A DNA stretch of 64,000 bases from positions 62,001 through 126,000 of the forward strand of contig CAJXWQ010000004.1 of NCBI GenBank assembly GCA_913062605.1, given 5' to 3'. This DNA comes from an uncultured Cellvibrionales bacterium. Lineage in GTDB: Bacteria > Pseudomonadota > Gammaproteobacteria > Pseudomonadales > Porticoccaceae. The notes beneath the pieces are model-generated. The model saw only the letters and a list, made by a program, of their open reading frames with translations. It was not told the origin of the DNA and searched no databases. This document shows, piece after piece, positions 8,597 through 19,354 of the stretch (position 1 is its first letter; each line of letters opens with the position of its first letter). The translations under genes were made by a program, and so were the position numbers.

Positions 8597-10336
8597 GTGA
8601 CTGTGAAGCAGGCCAAAATAACCATATCCCGCTGGCGCTACCTATTGCTGGTGGCGGTGCTGTTTATGCTCCCGGTGGCCGGGTTGTGGCACATTGCTGG
8701 GCTTCAGGTTTTGACTGATGTGGATAAAGGTTTTCAGTTTTTGCAGGGCCAAGGTCTTGCGCGTACGGTTCGCACAGAGTCTATTCCAGCCTACCGTGGT
8801 GTGATTACGGATAGTCGAGGGGAGCCTCTGGCAGTGAGTACGCCAGTCGTCACGTTATGGGCCAACCCTCAGGTGATAGATAGTACCTCACCGGGTCTCA
8901 CGGGATTAGCCAGACAATTATCAATGAGCCGTGATGAGCTGCAGCAGCGACTATCGAGATATTCCGGTAAAGAGTTTATGTACTTGGCGCGTCAGATGAC
9001 GCCAGAGCAGGCGGAAGAAGTGCTTCGTCTGGAAATTCCCGGTGTCTATGGCCAGGGTGAGTACAAGCGTTTCTATCCTGCGGGTGAAGTGACCTCCCAG
9101 CTGGTGGGCTTTACCAATATCGATGATCGTGGACAGGAGGGTATGGAGCTCGCATTTGATGAGCTGCTTACTGGCGTACCCGGTGCCAAAAAAGTACTGA
9201 AAGATTTGAAGGGCCGAGTTATCAAAGATCTGACGTTGGTTCGTAGCGAAAAGCCGGGACAGAATCTGGCGCTTAGTATTGATCTCAGATTGCAATACAC
9301 CGCGTACCGAGAGCTGAAAGCCGCTGTGGCAAAACATCAGGCGGCCTCGGGATCGGTAGTGATGTTGGATGTGGAGACGGGAGAGGTTTTGGCGATGGCT
9401 AATCAGCCCTCCTTTAATCCCAACGACCGCAGCCGGATGAGTTCAGATTCATTACGCAATCGCGCCATTACCGACTTGGTGGAACCTGGCTCCACCATGA
9501 AGCCACTGACAGTGCTTGCGGCATTGGAGAGCGGTAAGTTTGTACCCGAGACGGTAATCGACACCAACCCGGGGTCTATCAGAGTGGGCCGAAAAACATT
9601 TTATGATCACCGAAACTACGGGCTTATTGATCTGACCACATTGCTGATGAAGTCGAGTCAGGTTGGTGTGACTAAGCTGGCTCTCCAGATGGAACCCACC
9701 CATGTGCGGGATATGTTTTTCCGGATGGGATTGGGGCAAAGTCCGGGGACAGGATTCCCGGGTGAGAGCCCTGGAAGCCTGCCTGAACACCGACGTTGGA
9801 AGCCCGTAGAGCGGGCTAATTTTGCTTTTGGACATGGTCTGTCGGCTACTGCATTACAGCTGGCTCAAGCTTATGCAGTGTTAGCCAGTGATGGTGTGAA
9901 GAAGCCATTATCTCTTCTGAAGGTGGATCATATTCCTGAGGGTGAGCAGGTTGTGGATGCGAAGCTGGTATCAAGGCTTCGAGAAATGATGAGTAGTGTG
10001 ACGCGTACTGGAGGCACGGCAACTCGTGCGGCTATTCCTTCCTATGAGGTGGCAGGAAAGACTGGCACGGTCCACAAAGTGGGCAAGTCAGGATATGAGA
10101 AGAATCGCTATGTAGCCCTATTTGCGGGCATGGTTCCAGCGGATAACCCCAGGCTTGTCACTGTGGTCATTATTAATGATCCGCAGGGTGGAGAGTATTT
10201 TGGCGGTGCAGTTGCTGCCCCGGTGTTTGCCAATGTCACAGCAGATGCGTTGAGAATGTTAAAAATCCCCCCGAAGGTAAAAAGTGGGGAGCAGGTTGTA
10301 ACGCTAGGTCAGGGTAAGCCGGGGGGTGCCACGTGA
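8597..10336 (+). CDS. ftsI: Peptidoglycan D,D-transpeptidase FtsI (PBP3)
   Basis: A 579-residue class B penicillin-binding protein. An N-terminal membrane helix (about 14-34), a pedestal/dimerisation domain and a transpeptidase domain are present. Catalytic S299-T-M-K302 and K488-T-G are intact. The third motif, SxN in most PBP3 proteins, reads S353-S-Q355 here. It crosslinks septal peptidoglycan with FtsW. The start is GTG 8597 (GTG 8603 is also possible). The stop overlaps the murE start by one base. Confidence 0.95.
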   Translation: MTVKQAKITISRWRYLLLVAVLFMLPVAGLWHIAGLQVLTDVDKGFQFLQGQGLARTVRTESIPAYRGVITDSRGEPLAVSTPVVTLWANPQVIDSTSPGLTGLARQLSMSRDELQQRLSRYSGKEFMYLARQMTPEQAEEVLRLEIPGVYGQGEYKRFYPAGEVTSQLVGFTNIDDRGQEGMELAFDELLTGVPGAKKVLKDLKGRVIKDLTLVRSEKPGQNLALSIDLRLQYTAYRELKAAVAKHQAASGSVVMLDVETGEVLAMANQPSFNPNDRSRMSSDSLRNRAITDLVEPGSTMKPLTVLAALESGKFVPETVIDTNPGSIRVGRKTFYDHRNYGLIDLTTLLMKSSQVGVTKLALQMEPTHVRDMFFRMGLGQSPGTGFPGESPGSLPEHRRWKPVERANFAFGHGLSATALQLAQAYAVLASDGVKKPLSLLKVDHIPEGEQVVDAKLVSRLREMMSSVTRTGGTATRAAIPSYEVAGKTGTVHKVGKSGYEKNRYVALFAGMVPADNPRLVTVVIINDPQGGEYFGGAVAAPVFANVTADALRMLKIPPKVKSGEQVVTLGQGKPGGAT

Positions 10337-11850
10337 TGAGCGCACCATGCAATCCTGTCGAGTGTACTTTACAGCAGTTGCTACCTGATGTGATTTTACC
10401 TCAGGCGCTCACTGAAGTACCGGTAGCCGGGTTGTCCTTAGATAGCCGCTCGGTCAAATCAGGGGAAATATTTATTGCTATCCCCGGGGGGGTACAGGAT
10501 GGCCGTGATTACATTGACCAAGCACTAGCGAATGGTGCTGTGGCGGTGTTGGCTGAGGCCGAGGGCTTTGATGGTTTAAGCCCAAACATAGTTGCCATTA
10601 CTCGCCTCAATCAAAAGTTAAGTGGTATAGCGGGGCGCTTTTACGGCGACCCCTCTGATCAGTTGTCTCTGACAGGTATTACCGGAACCAACGGTAAGAC
10701 CACCTGCAGCCAGTTATTAGCTCAGGTGTTTAGTCTGGTGAATGGGCCTGCTGGAGTGATTGGTACTCTTGGTTATGGTGTGCTCACAGAGGGTAACCCC
10801 AGTATGACCGATACGGGCATGACGACCCCCGATGCGATTACTGTTCAGGCGCTATTGGCTGAATATGCTGCCGCTGATATTGATCATGTGGCTATGGAGG
10901 TTTCCTCCCACAGCCTTGTTCAATCGAGAGTGGCAGGCGTGTCATTCCATACAGCCATCTTTACTAACTTGAGTCGAGATCACCTTGATTATCACGGTGA
11001 CTTGGTGAGCTATGCCGGCGCCAAAATGCAATTGTTTGCTATGCCTGGGCTGGTCGATGCGGTGGTTAATGTGGATGACCCTGTGGGCTCAGAAATGGCG
11101 CTGCAATTGGCATCATCTGTCAATGTTTGTGGTTATTCCCTGTTGAACACCAATGCGTCTATTTATGCCGAAGATATTGCTCTCTCGGCATCGGGTATTC
11201 GTGCTCAGATACGGACCCCTTGGGGGAAAGGCGAGCTCAATACCTCGTTGTTGGGGGAGTTTAATCTACAAAACGTATTGGCAGTGATTGGTGCTGCGTG
11301 CCTTCAGGGTGTGTCGTTCGATGAGGTGTTAAAAGTTGTGCCTCACCTGCAGCCAGTGCCTGGGCGCATGGAGTTGATTGCGGTTGATGAGGGACCGCAG
11401 GTGGTTGTGGATTATGCACACACCCCTGATGCGCTTGAGCATGTTTTAGCTACATTACGCGAACACTGTTCAGGTCAGTTGTGGTGTGTGTTTGGTTGTG
11501 GTGGTGACCGTGATCGTGGCAAGCGAGCACAGATGGGTAACGTAGCCAGCCGTTATGCAGACCACGTTGTGATTACCAATGACAACCCCCGTAGTGAATT
11601 AGCAGAGAGTATTGCTGCTGATATCCGTGAGGGCTTGGTTAAAGGAGCACCTGGAGGCGCAACTGCGGTAACTTGTTTGGATCGCGCTGAGGCTATACGC
11701 GCGGCAGTAGATAATGCAGGCGACAACGATATTGTGCTGATTGCTGGAAAGGGCCACGAAGATTATCAGTTGCTTGGTGCAGAGCGCTTGCCATTCAGTG
11801 ATCAGGCTCAGGCCAGATTGGCATTACGCCAGCGTGGAGGGTCGCAATGA
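10336..11850 (+). CDS. murE: UDP-MurNAc-L-Ala-D-Glu:meso-diaminopimelate ligase MurE
   Basis: A 504-residue Mur ligase with three domains: UDP-binding N-terminal, central ATPase with P-loop GITGTNGKTT (about 114-123), and C-terminal domain. DNPRSE near residue 415 contains the DNPR motif that selects meso-diaminopimelate as the third stem residue. ATG 10336 was chosen because it forms a TGATG stop/start overlap with ftsI; GTG 10333 would add one residue. It overlaps murF by four bases. Confidence 0.96.
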   Translation: MSAPCNPVECTLQQLLPDVILPQALTEVPVAGLSLDSRSVKSGEIFIAIPGGVQDGRDYIDQALANGAVAVLAEAEGFDGLSPNIVAITRLNQKLSGIAGRFYGDPSDQLSLTGITGTNGKTTCSQLLAQVFSLVNGPAGVIGTLGYGVLTEGNPSMTDTGMTTPDAITVQALLAEYAAADIDHVAMEVSSHSLVQSRVAGVSFHTAIFTNLSRDHLDYHGDLVSYAGAKMQLFAMPGLVDAVVNVDDPVGSEMALQLASSVNVCGYSLLNTNASIYAEDIALSASGIRAQIRTPWGKGELNTSLLGEFNLQNVLAVIGAACLQGVSFDEVLKVVPHLQPVPGRMELIAVDEGPQVVVDYAHTPDALEHVLATLREHCSGQLWCVFGCGGDRDRGKRAQMGNVASRYADHVVITNDNPRSELAESIAADIREGLVKGAPGGATAVTCLDRAEAIRAAVDNAGDNDIVLIAGKGHEDYQLLGAERLPFSDQAQARLALRQRGGSQ

Positions 11851-13205
11851 TGCAAGAGCAGACTCTTTCGCAGGCGGCACAGGCGTACGGTGGTACGTTG
11901 ATGTATCCGGACTGCCATTTTGGATCGGTATCCACAGATAGTCGTCAGATCAATGAAGGGCAGTTATTCGTTGCTCTGAAAGGCGAGCATTTCGATGCAC
12001 ACCAATTTTTACCGGAAGTGGCTACCCAAGCCTGTGGCATGGTGGTTGAACATCCAGCTAAAGATATCAATGTGCCTCAGTGGGTAGTGCCCGATACGAC
12101 GGAGGCGCTGGGGCAGATCGCGCTGCTTAACCGGCAGGCCTTTAACAACCCTCTGGTGGCTGTCACGGGTAGCAGTGGAAAAACAACCGTCAAAGAAATG
12201 ATAGCCGCCATTCTTCGTGAGTCTGGTGAGGTGCTGGCCACGAAAGGAAATTTGAATAACCAGATTGGTGTGCCGATGACCCTTCTGGGGCTTAATCGTA
12301 GACACCGTTATGCCGTGATTGAGATGGGTGCCAGTGCTCCGGGTGAAATTGCTTACCTCTCTGGTTTGGCCCGTCCGGATGTGGTGCTGGTGACTAACGT
12401 TTTGCCAGCACATGTGGCTGGTTTTGGCAGTGTGGAAGGCATAGCTAAGGCCAAGGGTGAAATCTATCGGGGTGTCTCGGATCAAGGTACGGCGGTTATT
12501 AATCTGGATGAGCCTTATGCCGATCAATGGCGTAACTCTACGCGAGCAAGAGTCCTTACCTACTCCATCGCGAATGACCGCGCAGATTTTTATGCCAAAG
12601 AGGTGGTGGCTGATCATTTTGGTTGTCATCTTTTTGTGCTCGTGACGCCGGTTGGAGAAGTATCTGTCAGGTTGCCTTTGAGCGGAGAGCATAACGTGGG
12701 TAATGCTCTGGCCGCTGCAGCTTGTGCGCATGCTGTCGGCACTGAACTGGGCATGATTCCTGCCGGGCTAAACAAACTACAGCCAGTACCCGGCCGCTTG
12801 AATCGACTTCAGTTGCCCAATGGCGCTTCTGTTATTGACGACACCTATAACGCGAATCCAGGTTCAGTGAAGGCCGCCATTAATACCCTGGTGAAGTTTC
12901 GTGGCCGCCACATTCTGGTCTTGGGCGATATGGGCGAATTGGGTGATGAGGAGATCAGCTTGCATGCTGATATTGGTCTCTATGCGGCAGGGCAGGGTGT
13001 TAAGACTTTTTTGGCGGTGGGCCCTCTCTGTGCCAACGCTATCCATGAATTTGGTGCAGGTGGTGAACATTTTGAGAATAAAGCAGCACTGAGTGCACAC
13101 CTTAAAACGCTGCTTGGCCCCGATGCTGTGATCTTGGTGAAGGGGTCGCGCTTCATGGCCATGGAAGATGTTGTACAGCAGATAATAGAAACGGGAGAAC
13201 GGTAG
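11847..13205 (+). CDS. murF: UDP-MurNAc-tripeptide:D-Ala-D-Ala ligase MurF
   Basis: A 452-residue Mur ligase with P-loop [13 protein letters not shown] (about 107-119), the [10 protein letters not shown] block and the LGDMGELG motif typical of MurF. It adds the D-Ala-D-Ala made by Ddl (also in this cluster) to the UDP-MurNAc-tripeptide in the cytoplasm. It starts four bases inside murE (ATGA overlap) and ends two bases before mraY. Confidence 0.96.
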   Translation: MMQEQTLSQAAQAYGGTLMYPDCHFGSVSTDSRQINEGQLFVALKGEHFDAHQFLPEVATQACGMVVEHPAKDINVPQWVVPDTTEALGQIALLNRQAFNNPLVAVTGSSGKTTVKEMIAAILRESGEVLATKGNLNNQIGVPMTLLGLNRRHRYAVIEMGASAPGEIAYLSGLARPDVVLVTNVLPAHVAGFGSVEGIAKAKGEIYRGVSDQGTAVINLDEPYADQWRNSTRARVLTYSIANDRADFYAKEVVADHFGCHLFVLVTPVGEVSVRLPLSGEHNVGNALAAAACAHAVGTELGMIPAGLNKLQPVPGRLNRLQLPNGASVIDDTYNANPGSVKAAINTLVKFRGRHILVLGDMGELGDEEISLHADIGLYAAGQGVKTFLAVGPLCANAIHEFGAGGEHFENKAALSAHLKTLLGPDAVILVKGSRFMAMEDVVQQIIETGER

Positions 13206-13207
13206 TT

Positions 13208-14290
13208 ATGTTGCTTTGGTTGGCTGATTACCTAACACAATATTTTACTGCGTTCGGCGTGGTGAAATATCTAACTTTTAGGGCTATTTTGGGCATCCTT
13301 ACTTCACTGGGCATTTCTCTGGTGTTTGGCCCTGCCATGATCAAACGGCTGAATTACCTTCAAATTGGCCAGTCGATTCGCACCGATGGTCCTCAGAGTC
13401 ATTTGAGTAAATCAGGCACTCCAACGATGGGTGGAGCACTGATTTTAGTCTCAATTTTTGTGAGCACATTACTTTGGTCTGACCTGTCTAACCATTATGT
13501 CTGGGTGGTATTGGCGGTGACCGCCATTTTTGGCGCCGTGGGCTGGGTGGACGACTATCGCAAAGTGGTGGAGAAAAATTCCCGAGGGTTGCCTGCAAAG
13601 TGGAAATATTTCTGGCAGTCAGTGGCTGGTTTGGGTGCTGCGATCGTTCTCTATCAAAGTGGTAGCACCGGTGCTGAAAATGAGTTGATAGTGCCATTTT
13701 TCAAGGAAGTGGCCATGCCGTTGGGTGTTTTCTACGTGGTGCTTTCTTATCTGGTCATTGTGGGCAGTAGTAATGCGGTCAATCTTACCGATGGCCTCGA
13801 TGGGCTCGCAATTATGCCGACAGTATTGGTCGGCGGCGCTCTCGGAGTCATTGCCTACCTGGTGGGCAATGCCCAGTTTGCTGATTACCTGCATATTCCC
13901 TACGTTGAAGGGGCGGGTGAGTTGGGTGTGTTCTGTGCGGCCTTGGGGGGCGCAGGTCTCGGCTTCTTGTGGTTTAACACTTACCCGGCTCAGGTATTTA
14001 TGGGCGATGTGGGCGCACTGGCACTGGGTGCAGCGCTGGGCGTGATAGCGGTAATAGTGCGCCACGAAATCGTATTTTTCATTATGAGTGGTGTCTTCGT
14101 TCTGGAGACGGTGTCGGTAATTATACAGGTGGCTTCCTTCAAGTTGACCGGCCGCAGAATATTTCGTATGGCGCCCATCCATCATCACTTTGAATTAAAA
14201 GGTTGGCCAGAGCCACGAGTCATTGTCCGATTCTGGATAATTACCGTGATTCTGGTGCTGTTTGGTTTGGCAACATTGAAGTTGAGATAG
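13208..14290 (+). CDS. mraY: Phospho-MurNAc-pentapeptide transferase MraY
   Basis: A 360-residue polytopic membrane enzyme with about ten helices. It transfers phospho-MurNAc-pentapeptide to undecaprenyl phosphate, forming lipid I. Family motifs are GTPTMGG, the acidic VDDYRK (about 116-121), NLTDGLDGL (about 194-202) and the cytoplasmic MAPIHHHFE histidine loop. Length equals the E. coli enzyme. Located between murF and murD as in all dcw clusters. Confidence 0.97.
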   Translation: MLLWLADYLTQYFTAFGVVKYLTFRAILGILTSLGISLVFGPAMIKRLNYLQIGQSIRTDGPQSHLSKSGTPTMGGALILVSIFVSTLLWSDLSNHYVWVVLAVTAIFGAVGWVDDYRKVVEKNSRGLPAKWKYFWQSVAGLGAAIVLYQSGSTGAENELIVPFFKEVAMPLGVFYVVLSYLVIVGSSNAVNLTDGLDGLAIMPTVLVGGALGVIAYLVGNAQFADYLHIPYVEGAGELGVFCAALGGAGLGFLWFNTYPAQVFMGDVGALALGAALGVIAVIVRHEIVFFIMSGVFVLETVSVIIQVASFKLTGRRIFRMAPIHHHFELKGWPEPRVIVRFWIITVILVLFGLATLKLR

Positions 14291-14337
14291 GGAAGCTGCG
14301 GCAAGGCAGTGAACGATAGTCGGCAGGATTACAGGGT

Positions 14338-15687
14338 ATGGCAATGACGCAATTGATAGCCAGTAGCAAACTGAAAGTAGTAGCCGGTATCGGCACTACG
14401 GGTTTGTCTGTGGCGCGTCATTTGTCGCAAATGGGTGAGCGTTTCGTGATGCTTGATACCCGCTTGCAGCCGCCTTGTCTTGAGCAGTTGAAAGCCGAGT
14501 TGCCGGAAGTGTCGGTGGTCTTGGGTGAGCTGGCAATGGACAGTTTTGATGGGGCGGACGAAGTTGTTCTCAGTCCCGGCCTCTCGCGCCAGGCCCCCGC
14601 TATTCAGTCTGCTCTTAAGTCTGGTATATCGGTCATTAGTGATATTGAGTTATTCGCGCGGGCAGCCAATGCGCCCATTGTTGCGATCACCGGTTCAAAT
14701 GGTAAAAGCACGGTGACCACACTGCTGGGTGAGATGTGTGCTGCGGCAGGTGTTGTAGTAGGTGTGGGCGGTAATCTTGGAGTGCCAGCACTAGAGTTGC
14801 TAGATGAATCTACCGAGTTCTACGTATTAGAGCTCTCCAGTTTCCAGCTTGAGTCAGTCTATGGGTTAAACGCTGAGGTGGCGACGGTGCTGAACATCAG
14901 TCCTGACCATATGGATCGATACAATAGCCTGCTCGATTATCACCAGGCCAAACATCGAATTTTTAACGGAGCAAGACAGGTGGTTGTCAACCGCGAGGAT
15001 AAGCTTAGTGTCCCGCTCGTGAGTGATACGGTGAAGCAGTGGAGCTTCGGTCTTGATAAGCCTGATTTTGGTGGTTTCGGACTGCTGGATCAGGGCGGAG
15101 AACCTTGGTTGTCCTACCAATTTGAGCGATTGATGCCAGAAGCAGAACTGGGTATTAAGGGTCGCCATAATACCCGGAATGCCTTGGCTGCATTGGCGCT
15201 TGGTTCGGCCATAGGATTGCCCATGGCTGATATGTTGGTGGTGTTGCGTCAGTTTCAAGGGTTGTCTCATCGCTGCCAGACAGTAAAAAATTTAGCGGGT
15301 GTCACCTATATTAATGATTCCAAAGCAACCAACGTAGGCGCTACGTTGGCTGCGATCACCGGGTTGGCAGGAGAGGATAACCTCGTGTTGATTGCTGGTG
15401 GGCAGGGTAAGGGGCAGGATTTTGCACCATTTGCCAATGCGATGGCCGGCCACGTAAAACAGTTGGTGCTGTTGGGCGAAGATGCAGCTGTCATTGATGA
15501 TGCGGTGGGCGGCAGAGTACCCACCGTTTTTGCTACCAGCTTGCAGAGTGCTGTGGAAGCCGCACAACAGGTTGTTGAGGCGGGTGATGTGGTGCTGTTG
15601 TCTCCTGCCTGCGCTAGTTTTGATATGTTCAGTAGTTTTGAAGACCGTGGCGAACAGTTTGCAAAAGTAGTGGGGGGGTTGCGATGA
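14338..15687 (+). CDS. murD: UDP-MurNAc-L-Ala:D-Glu ligase MurD
   Basis: A 449-residue Mur ligase with the MurD-type N-terminal Rossmann domain, P-loop ITGSNGKSTVTTL (about 119-131), NISPDHMDR and INDSKATN. It adds D-glutamate to UDP-MurNAc-L-Ala. It follows mraY after 47 bases; ATG 14344 is an alternative start. The stop codon overlaps the ftsW start (ATGA), so the two are coupled. Confidence 0.96.
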   Translation: MAMTQLIASSKLKVVAGIGTTGLSVARHLSQMGERFVMLDTRLQPPCLEQLKAELPEVSVVLGELAMDSFDGADEVVLSPGLSRQAPAIQSALKSGISVISDIELFARAANAPIVAITGSNGKSTVTTLLGEMCAAAGVVVGVGGNLGVPALELLDESTEFYVLELSSFQLESVYGLNAEVATVLNISPDHMDRYNSLLDYHQAKHRIFNGARQVVVNREDKLSVPLVSDTVKQWSFGLDKPDFGGFGLLDQGGEPWLSYQFERLMPEAELGIKGRHNTRNALAALALGSAIGLPMADMLVVLRQFQGLSHRCQTVKNLAGVTYINDSKATNVGATLAAITGLAGEDNLVLIAGGQGKGQDFAPFANAMAGHVKQLVLLGEDAAVIDDAVGGRVPTVFATSLQSAVEAAQQVVEAGDVVLLSPACASFDMFSSFEDRGEQFAKVVGGLR

Positions 15688-16868
15688 CCACGCTACCTCT
15701 AAGGCTGCCTTCTATTGCTAATTTTATTGATGGTCTTGATCGTTCACTGCTGTTGGCTACCTTGGCTATTGTCAGTATTGGCTTGGTGATGATTAGCTCG
15801 GCCTCTATTAGCTTTGCTGAGCATAGCTACGGTGATGGGTTCTTTTACCTCAAGCGACATCTTATGTTTCTGGCCATGGCGCTCACGGTTGCCATTATCT
15901 TTCTCAGTGTCCCCTCAAGAATTTGGTATCGCTATGGCGTGCCGCTGCTACTGCTCACGTTACTTATGTTGCTTGCTGTGCTGATTCCCGGCATTGGCCG
16001 TAAGGTTAATGGTAGCCAGCGTTGGATTCCAATGGGTCCGATTAATCTGCAAGTATCTGAGCTGGCCAAGTTTGTGGTGATTCTCTTTATGGCGGGTTAT
16101 CTGGAGCGCCATCAGCGCCAGTTGCGAGTGCAGTGGCAAGGCTTTATGAAGCCAGTCGCTGTTCTGGGTGTGATGATCTTTCTGCTGTTGTTAGAGCCGG
16201 ATTTCGGTTCCGCCGTGGTGATGAGTGGCACGGTGTTGGGGATGTTATTTATTGCGGGTGTTCGGTTGTGGCAATTTAGCGCACTACTGGTGTTGGGCGT
16301 ATCTGGTTTAGCTGGAATTGCCTTGATGTCGCCCTATCGAGTGCAGCGGTTGGTGACCTTTTTAGATCCTTGGGCTGATCAGTACAACACCGGTTATCAG
16401 CTGACCCAGTCATTGATCGCATTTGGTCGTGGTGAATGGTTGGGTGTCGGTCTGGGTAATAGTGTGCAAAAACTGTTTTATTTGCCGGAAGCGCATACCG
16501 ACTTCGTTTTTGCTATTTACGCTGAGGAATTTGGGTTGTTGGGTGTTGCGGTTGTTATCGGGCTTTTCATTTTACTGGTGTCTCGCATCTTTCATGTGGC
16601 TAAAAAAGCACTACGTCGGCAGGACTGGTTTGCTGCTTATAGCTGTTTTGGTATTGCCATGATGTTGGCGGGCCAGACATTTATCAATATTGGTGTTACT
16701 TCCGGATTGCTGCCAACCAAAGGGCTGACCTTGCCGTTTATCAGTTATGGCGGGAGCAGCTTGTTGATCTGCAGTGCAATGGTGGCGTTGGTGTTGCGAA
16801 TTAGCCGGGAGATGGACAATGCCCCGGCAGTAGCGAAGCAGGTGAGACGTGACAGAGCGGAGATGTAA
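15684..16868 (+). CDS. ftsW: Septal peptidoglycan polymerase FtsW (SEDS family)
   Basis: A 394-residue SEDS protein with about ten membrane helices. Signature stretches are NGSQRWI in the extracytoplasmic loop, LLLEPDFGS (catalytic Asp region of SEDS glycosyltransferases), HTDFVFA and the C-terminal GLLPTKGLTLPFISYGG. It polymerises lipid II together with FtsI. It starts within the murD stop and overlaps the 5' end of murG by 20 bases. Confidence 0.96.
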   Translation: MTTLPLRLPSIANFIDGLDRSLLLATLAIVSIGLVMISSASISFAEHSYGDGFFYLKRHLMFLAMALTVAIIFLSVPSRIWYRYGVPLLLLTLLMLLAVLIPGIGRKVNGSQRWIPMGPINLQVSELAKFVVILFMAGYLERHQRQLRVQWQGFMKPVAVLGVMIFLLLLEPDFGSAVVMSGTVLGMLFIAGVRLWQFSALLVLGVSGLAGIALMSPYRVQRLVTFLDPWADQYNTGYQLTQSLIAFGRGEWLGVGLGNSVQKLFYLPEAHTDFVFAIYAEEFGLLGVAVVIGLFILLVSRIFHVAKKALRRQDWFAAYSCFGIAMMLAGQTFINIGVTSGLLPTKGLTLPFISYGGSSLLICSAMVALVLRISREMDNAPAVAKQVRRDRAEM

Positions 16869-17934
16869 TAAGGTGATGGTGATGGCAGGTGGCACTGGAG
16901 GTCATGTGTTCCCCGCGTTAGCGGTGGCGCAAGAGCTTCGTACGCGTGGTATTGCTGTGAGCTGGCTCGGTACCCGTCGCGGTATTGAGGCAGAGCTGGT
17001 GCCTGCTAACCAGTTTCCGATCAACTATGTCGATGTGGAAGGCTTGCGTGGCAAAGGTGTGGTCAAGTTATTGAAAGCGCCGGTTCTCTTGATTCGAGCC
17101 CTGTGGCAGGCCATTGGCCTTATTCGTCGTGAGAGCCCAGATGTGGTGTTGGGCCTGGGTGGCTTTGCATCTGGCCCTGGTGGTTTGGCAGCAAAAATAT
17201 TGGGGCTGCAATTGGTTATTCATGAACAGAATGCCGTAGCTGGAACAACGAATAAGCTACTGGCAAAAATAGCAAATAGAGTGCTGGAGGCCTTCCCTGG
17301 CACGCTGCCTAAAGGTGAGTGGACAGGTAACCCTGTCCGTAAAGAAATTGAGCATATAGCTGAGCCGGAGCAACGCATTGCTCAAGGTGATCGCCCTCTC
17401 CGGCTGCTAGTACTTGGTGGGAGCTTGGGTGCTTTAGCTATCAATCAGCAGATACCGGAGGCTTTGGCACTGTTACCGGAAGGTCTTCAGTTGGATGTGC
17501 GACACCAGTGTGGCAAGGCGCATGCGACAGTCACTGAGGAGGCTTACCAAGTGGTAGCTGTAAAAGCTCAGATAGAACCCTTTATTGCTGATATGGCTGA
17601 GGCCTACGGTTGGGCTGACTTGGTAGTTTGTCGTGCCGGGGCGCTCACTGTTTCTGAGATAGCTGCTACTGGTGTGGGCTCCATACTGGTTCCTTATCCA
17701 CACGCGATTGATGACCATCAAACTCGAAATGGTGAGTGGCTGGTGAAACAAGGTGCTGCAGAGTTAATTCAGCAGGCGGATATGACAGCCGAAAAACTGG
17801 CGGTGGTGTTGAATTCGTGGCTGGGGGACAAGGAGAAGTTGCGTTCGGTGGCGGTGAGAGCTCGGCAGCTGGCAAAACCTAATGTTGCCGAAGCTGTTGC
17901 CGACGTTTGCATGGAGGTGTGTCGTGAGCAGTGA
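16849..17934 (+). CDS. murG: Lipid II-forming GlcNAc transferase MurG
   Basis: A 361-residue GT28 peripheral membrane glycosyltransferase with [12 protein letters not shown] (about 13-24), HEQNAVAG and LGGSLGA. It adds GlcNAc to lipid I, giving lipid II. The start is GTG 16849 within the ftsW end. This gives the usual short basic extension before the first beta strand; GTG 16873 is the alternative. It overlaps the murC start by 11 bases. Confidence 0.95.
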   Translation: MTERRCNKVMVMAGGTGGHVFPALAVAQELRTRGIAVSWLGTRRGIEAELVPANQFPINYVDVEGLRGKGVVKLLKAPVLLIRALWQAIGLIRRESPDVVLGLGGFASGPGGLAAKILGLQLVIHEQNAVAGTTNKLLAKIANRVLEAFPGTLPKGEWTGNPVRKEIEHIAEPEQRIAQGDRPLRLLVLGGSLGALAINQQIPEALALLPEGLQLDVRHQCGKAHATVTEEAYQVVAVKAQIEPFIADMAEAYGWADLVVCRAGALTVSEIAATGVGSILVPYPHAIDDHQTRNGEWLVKQGAAELIQQADMTAEKLAVVLNSWLGDKEKLRSVAVRARQLAKPNVAEAVADVCMEVCREQ

Positions 17935-19345
17935 TGGTATTTACCAAGTACCTGAAATGCGCCGTATTCGCCGCATCCACTTCGTTGGTATCGGTGGCAG
18001 TGGCATGTGCGGAATTGCTGAGGTGCTACTCAATCAAGGCTATGAAATTTCTGGTTCTGATCTGGGTGAAAACAACAATACCCGGCGTTTGAAGCAGCTT
18101 GGTGCAACGATTCAGCTTGGCCATGCTAAGGCTAATGTTAACGATGCCCATGTCGTGGTGAAATCCTCAGCTGTGACCATGGATAACCCGGAAATTACCG
18201 CCGCGCGGGAGCAGCGCATTCCAGTGGTACGTCGAGCTGAAATGTTGGCTGAGCTGATGCGTTATCGGCATGGCATTGCAGTGGCAGGTACCCATGGGAA
18301 AACCACCACAACCAGTTTGTTGGCATCAATATTAGCGGCTGAAGGCAAGGAGCCCACCTTTGTGATTGGTGGGTTGGTCAAGGGTGCTGGCACCAATGCC
18401 CAGCTGGGAGAGAGCCGTTATTTGGTGGCGGAGGCCGATGAGAGTGATGCTTCCTTCCTCCATTTACAACCTATGGTGGCGGTGATTACCAATATCGATG
18501 CTGACCATATGGAAACGTATGACTTTGATTTCAACCGATTAAAGCAAACCTTTGTTGAGTTTCTACACAATTTGCCATTTTACGGGTTAGCAGTGCTTTG
18601 CATTGATGATCCTGTGGTCCGTGAGATTCTGCCGGATGTCTCTCGCCCGGTGTTGACCTATGGCTTTGCTGAGGACGCTGATTTCCGTATTGATGAGGTG
18701 GCGATGAGGCAGCGCCAAAGTCGTTTTGTCGTCTATCGCCCCGATCAGCTAAAGCCGTTGGCTATAGAGATGAATATCCCTGGAGTACATAACGTATTAA
18801 ATGCCGTTGCTGCTATTGCTGTGGCCACTGATGAAAGGGTGTCTGATAAAGCCATCCAGTCGGGATTGGCGGACTTTCAAGGTGTCGGGCGTCGTTTTGA
18901 GATTTATGGGGAGTACCCCGTCCTCGGTGGGGTGGCCATGTTGGTAGATGATTATGGTCACCACCCCAGAGAAGTTGCTGCAACCATTAAAGCCGTGCGT
19001 GAAGGTTGGCCGGACAAGCGGTTGGTGATGGTATTTCAGCCTCACCGCTATACCCGAACTCGGGACCTCTATGAAGATTTTGTACAGGTTCTTTCCAGTT
19101 GTGATGTGGTGCTGCTGTTGGCGGTGTATTCAGCGGGTGAAGAGGAGATTCCCGGTGCGGATAGTCGCGCATTGTGCCGCAGTATCCGTCAGCGGGGGTT
19201 GGTGGACCCTATCTATGTTCCAGGTATCGATGAGGTGGGAGATGTCCTAAAGGATGTCGTCCAAGGGGGAGATATTGTGATCACCCAGGGTGCGGGCAGT
19301 GTTGGCAAGCTGGTGAAAAGTCTGGCCGAAAGAAAGTTGGTATAG
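17924..19345 (+). CDS. murC: UDP-MurNAc:L-alanine ligase MurC
   Basis: A 473-residue Mur ligase with N-terminal [11 protein letters not shown]-loop [11 protein letters not shown] (about 116-126) and the [10 protein letters not shown] motif specific to MurC. It adds the first stem residue. The reading frame is open further upstream, but GTG 17924 is preferred: a GGAGG site lies at 17913-17917, six bases before it, inside the murG 3' end. Length then agrees with the family. Confidence 0.94.
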   Translation: MSSDGIYQVPEMRRIRRIHFVGIGGSGMCGIAEVLLNQGYEISGSDLGENNNTRRLKQLGATIQLGHAKANVNDAHVVVKSSAVTMDNPEITAAREQRIPVVRRAEMLAELMRYRHGIAVAGTHGKTTTTSLLASILAAEGKEPTFVIGGLVKGAGTNAQLGESRYLVAEADESDASFLHLQPMVAVITNIDADHMETYDFDFNRLKQTFVEFLHNLPFYGLAVLCIDDPVVREILPDVSRPVLTYGFAEDADFRIDEVAMRQRQSRFVVYRPDQLKPLAIEMNIPGVHNVLNAVAAIAVATDERVSDKAIQSGLADFQGVGRRFEIYGEYPVLGGVAMLVDDYGHHPREVAATIKAVREGWPDKRLVMVFQPHRYTRTRDLYEDFVQVLSSCDVVLLLAVYSAGEEEIPGADSRALCRSIRQRGLVDPIYVPGIDEVGDVLKDVVQGGDIVITQGAGSVGKLVKSLAERKLV

Positions 19346-19354
19346 AGAAATTTG

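Noticed and set aside
12009-12731. 240-codon minus-strand ORF inside murF
   Set aside because: Length is notable, but it is the antisense shadow of a strongly conserved gene and its translation is rich in His/Arg/Gln without any domain pattern.
13619-14188. 189-codon minus-strand ORF inside mraY
   Set aside because: Antisense of mraY; composition typical of antisense of membrane-protein codons.
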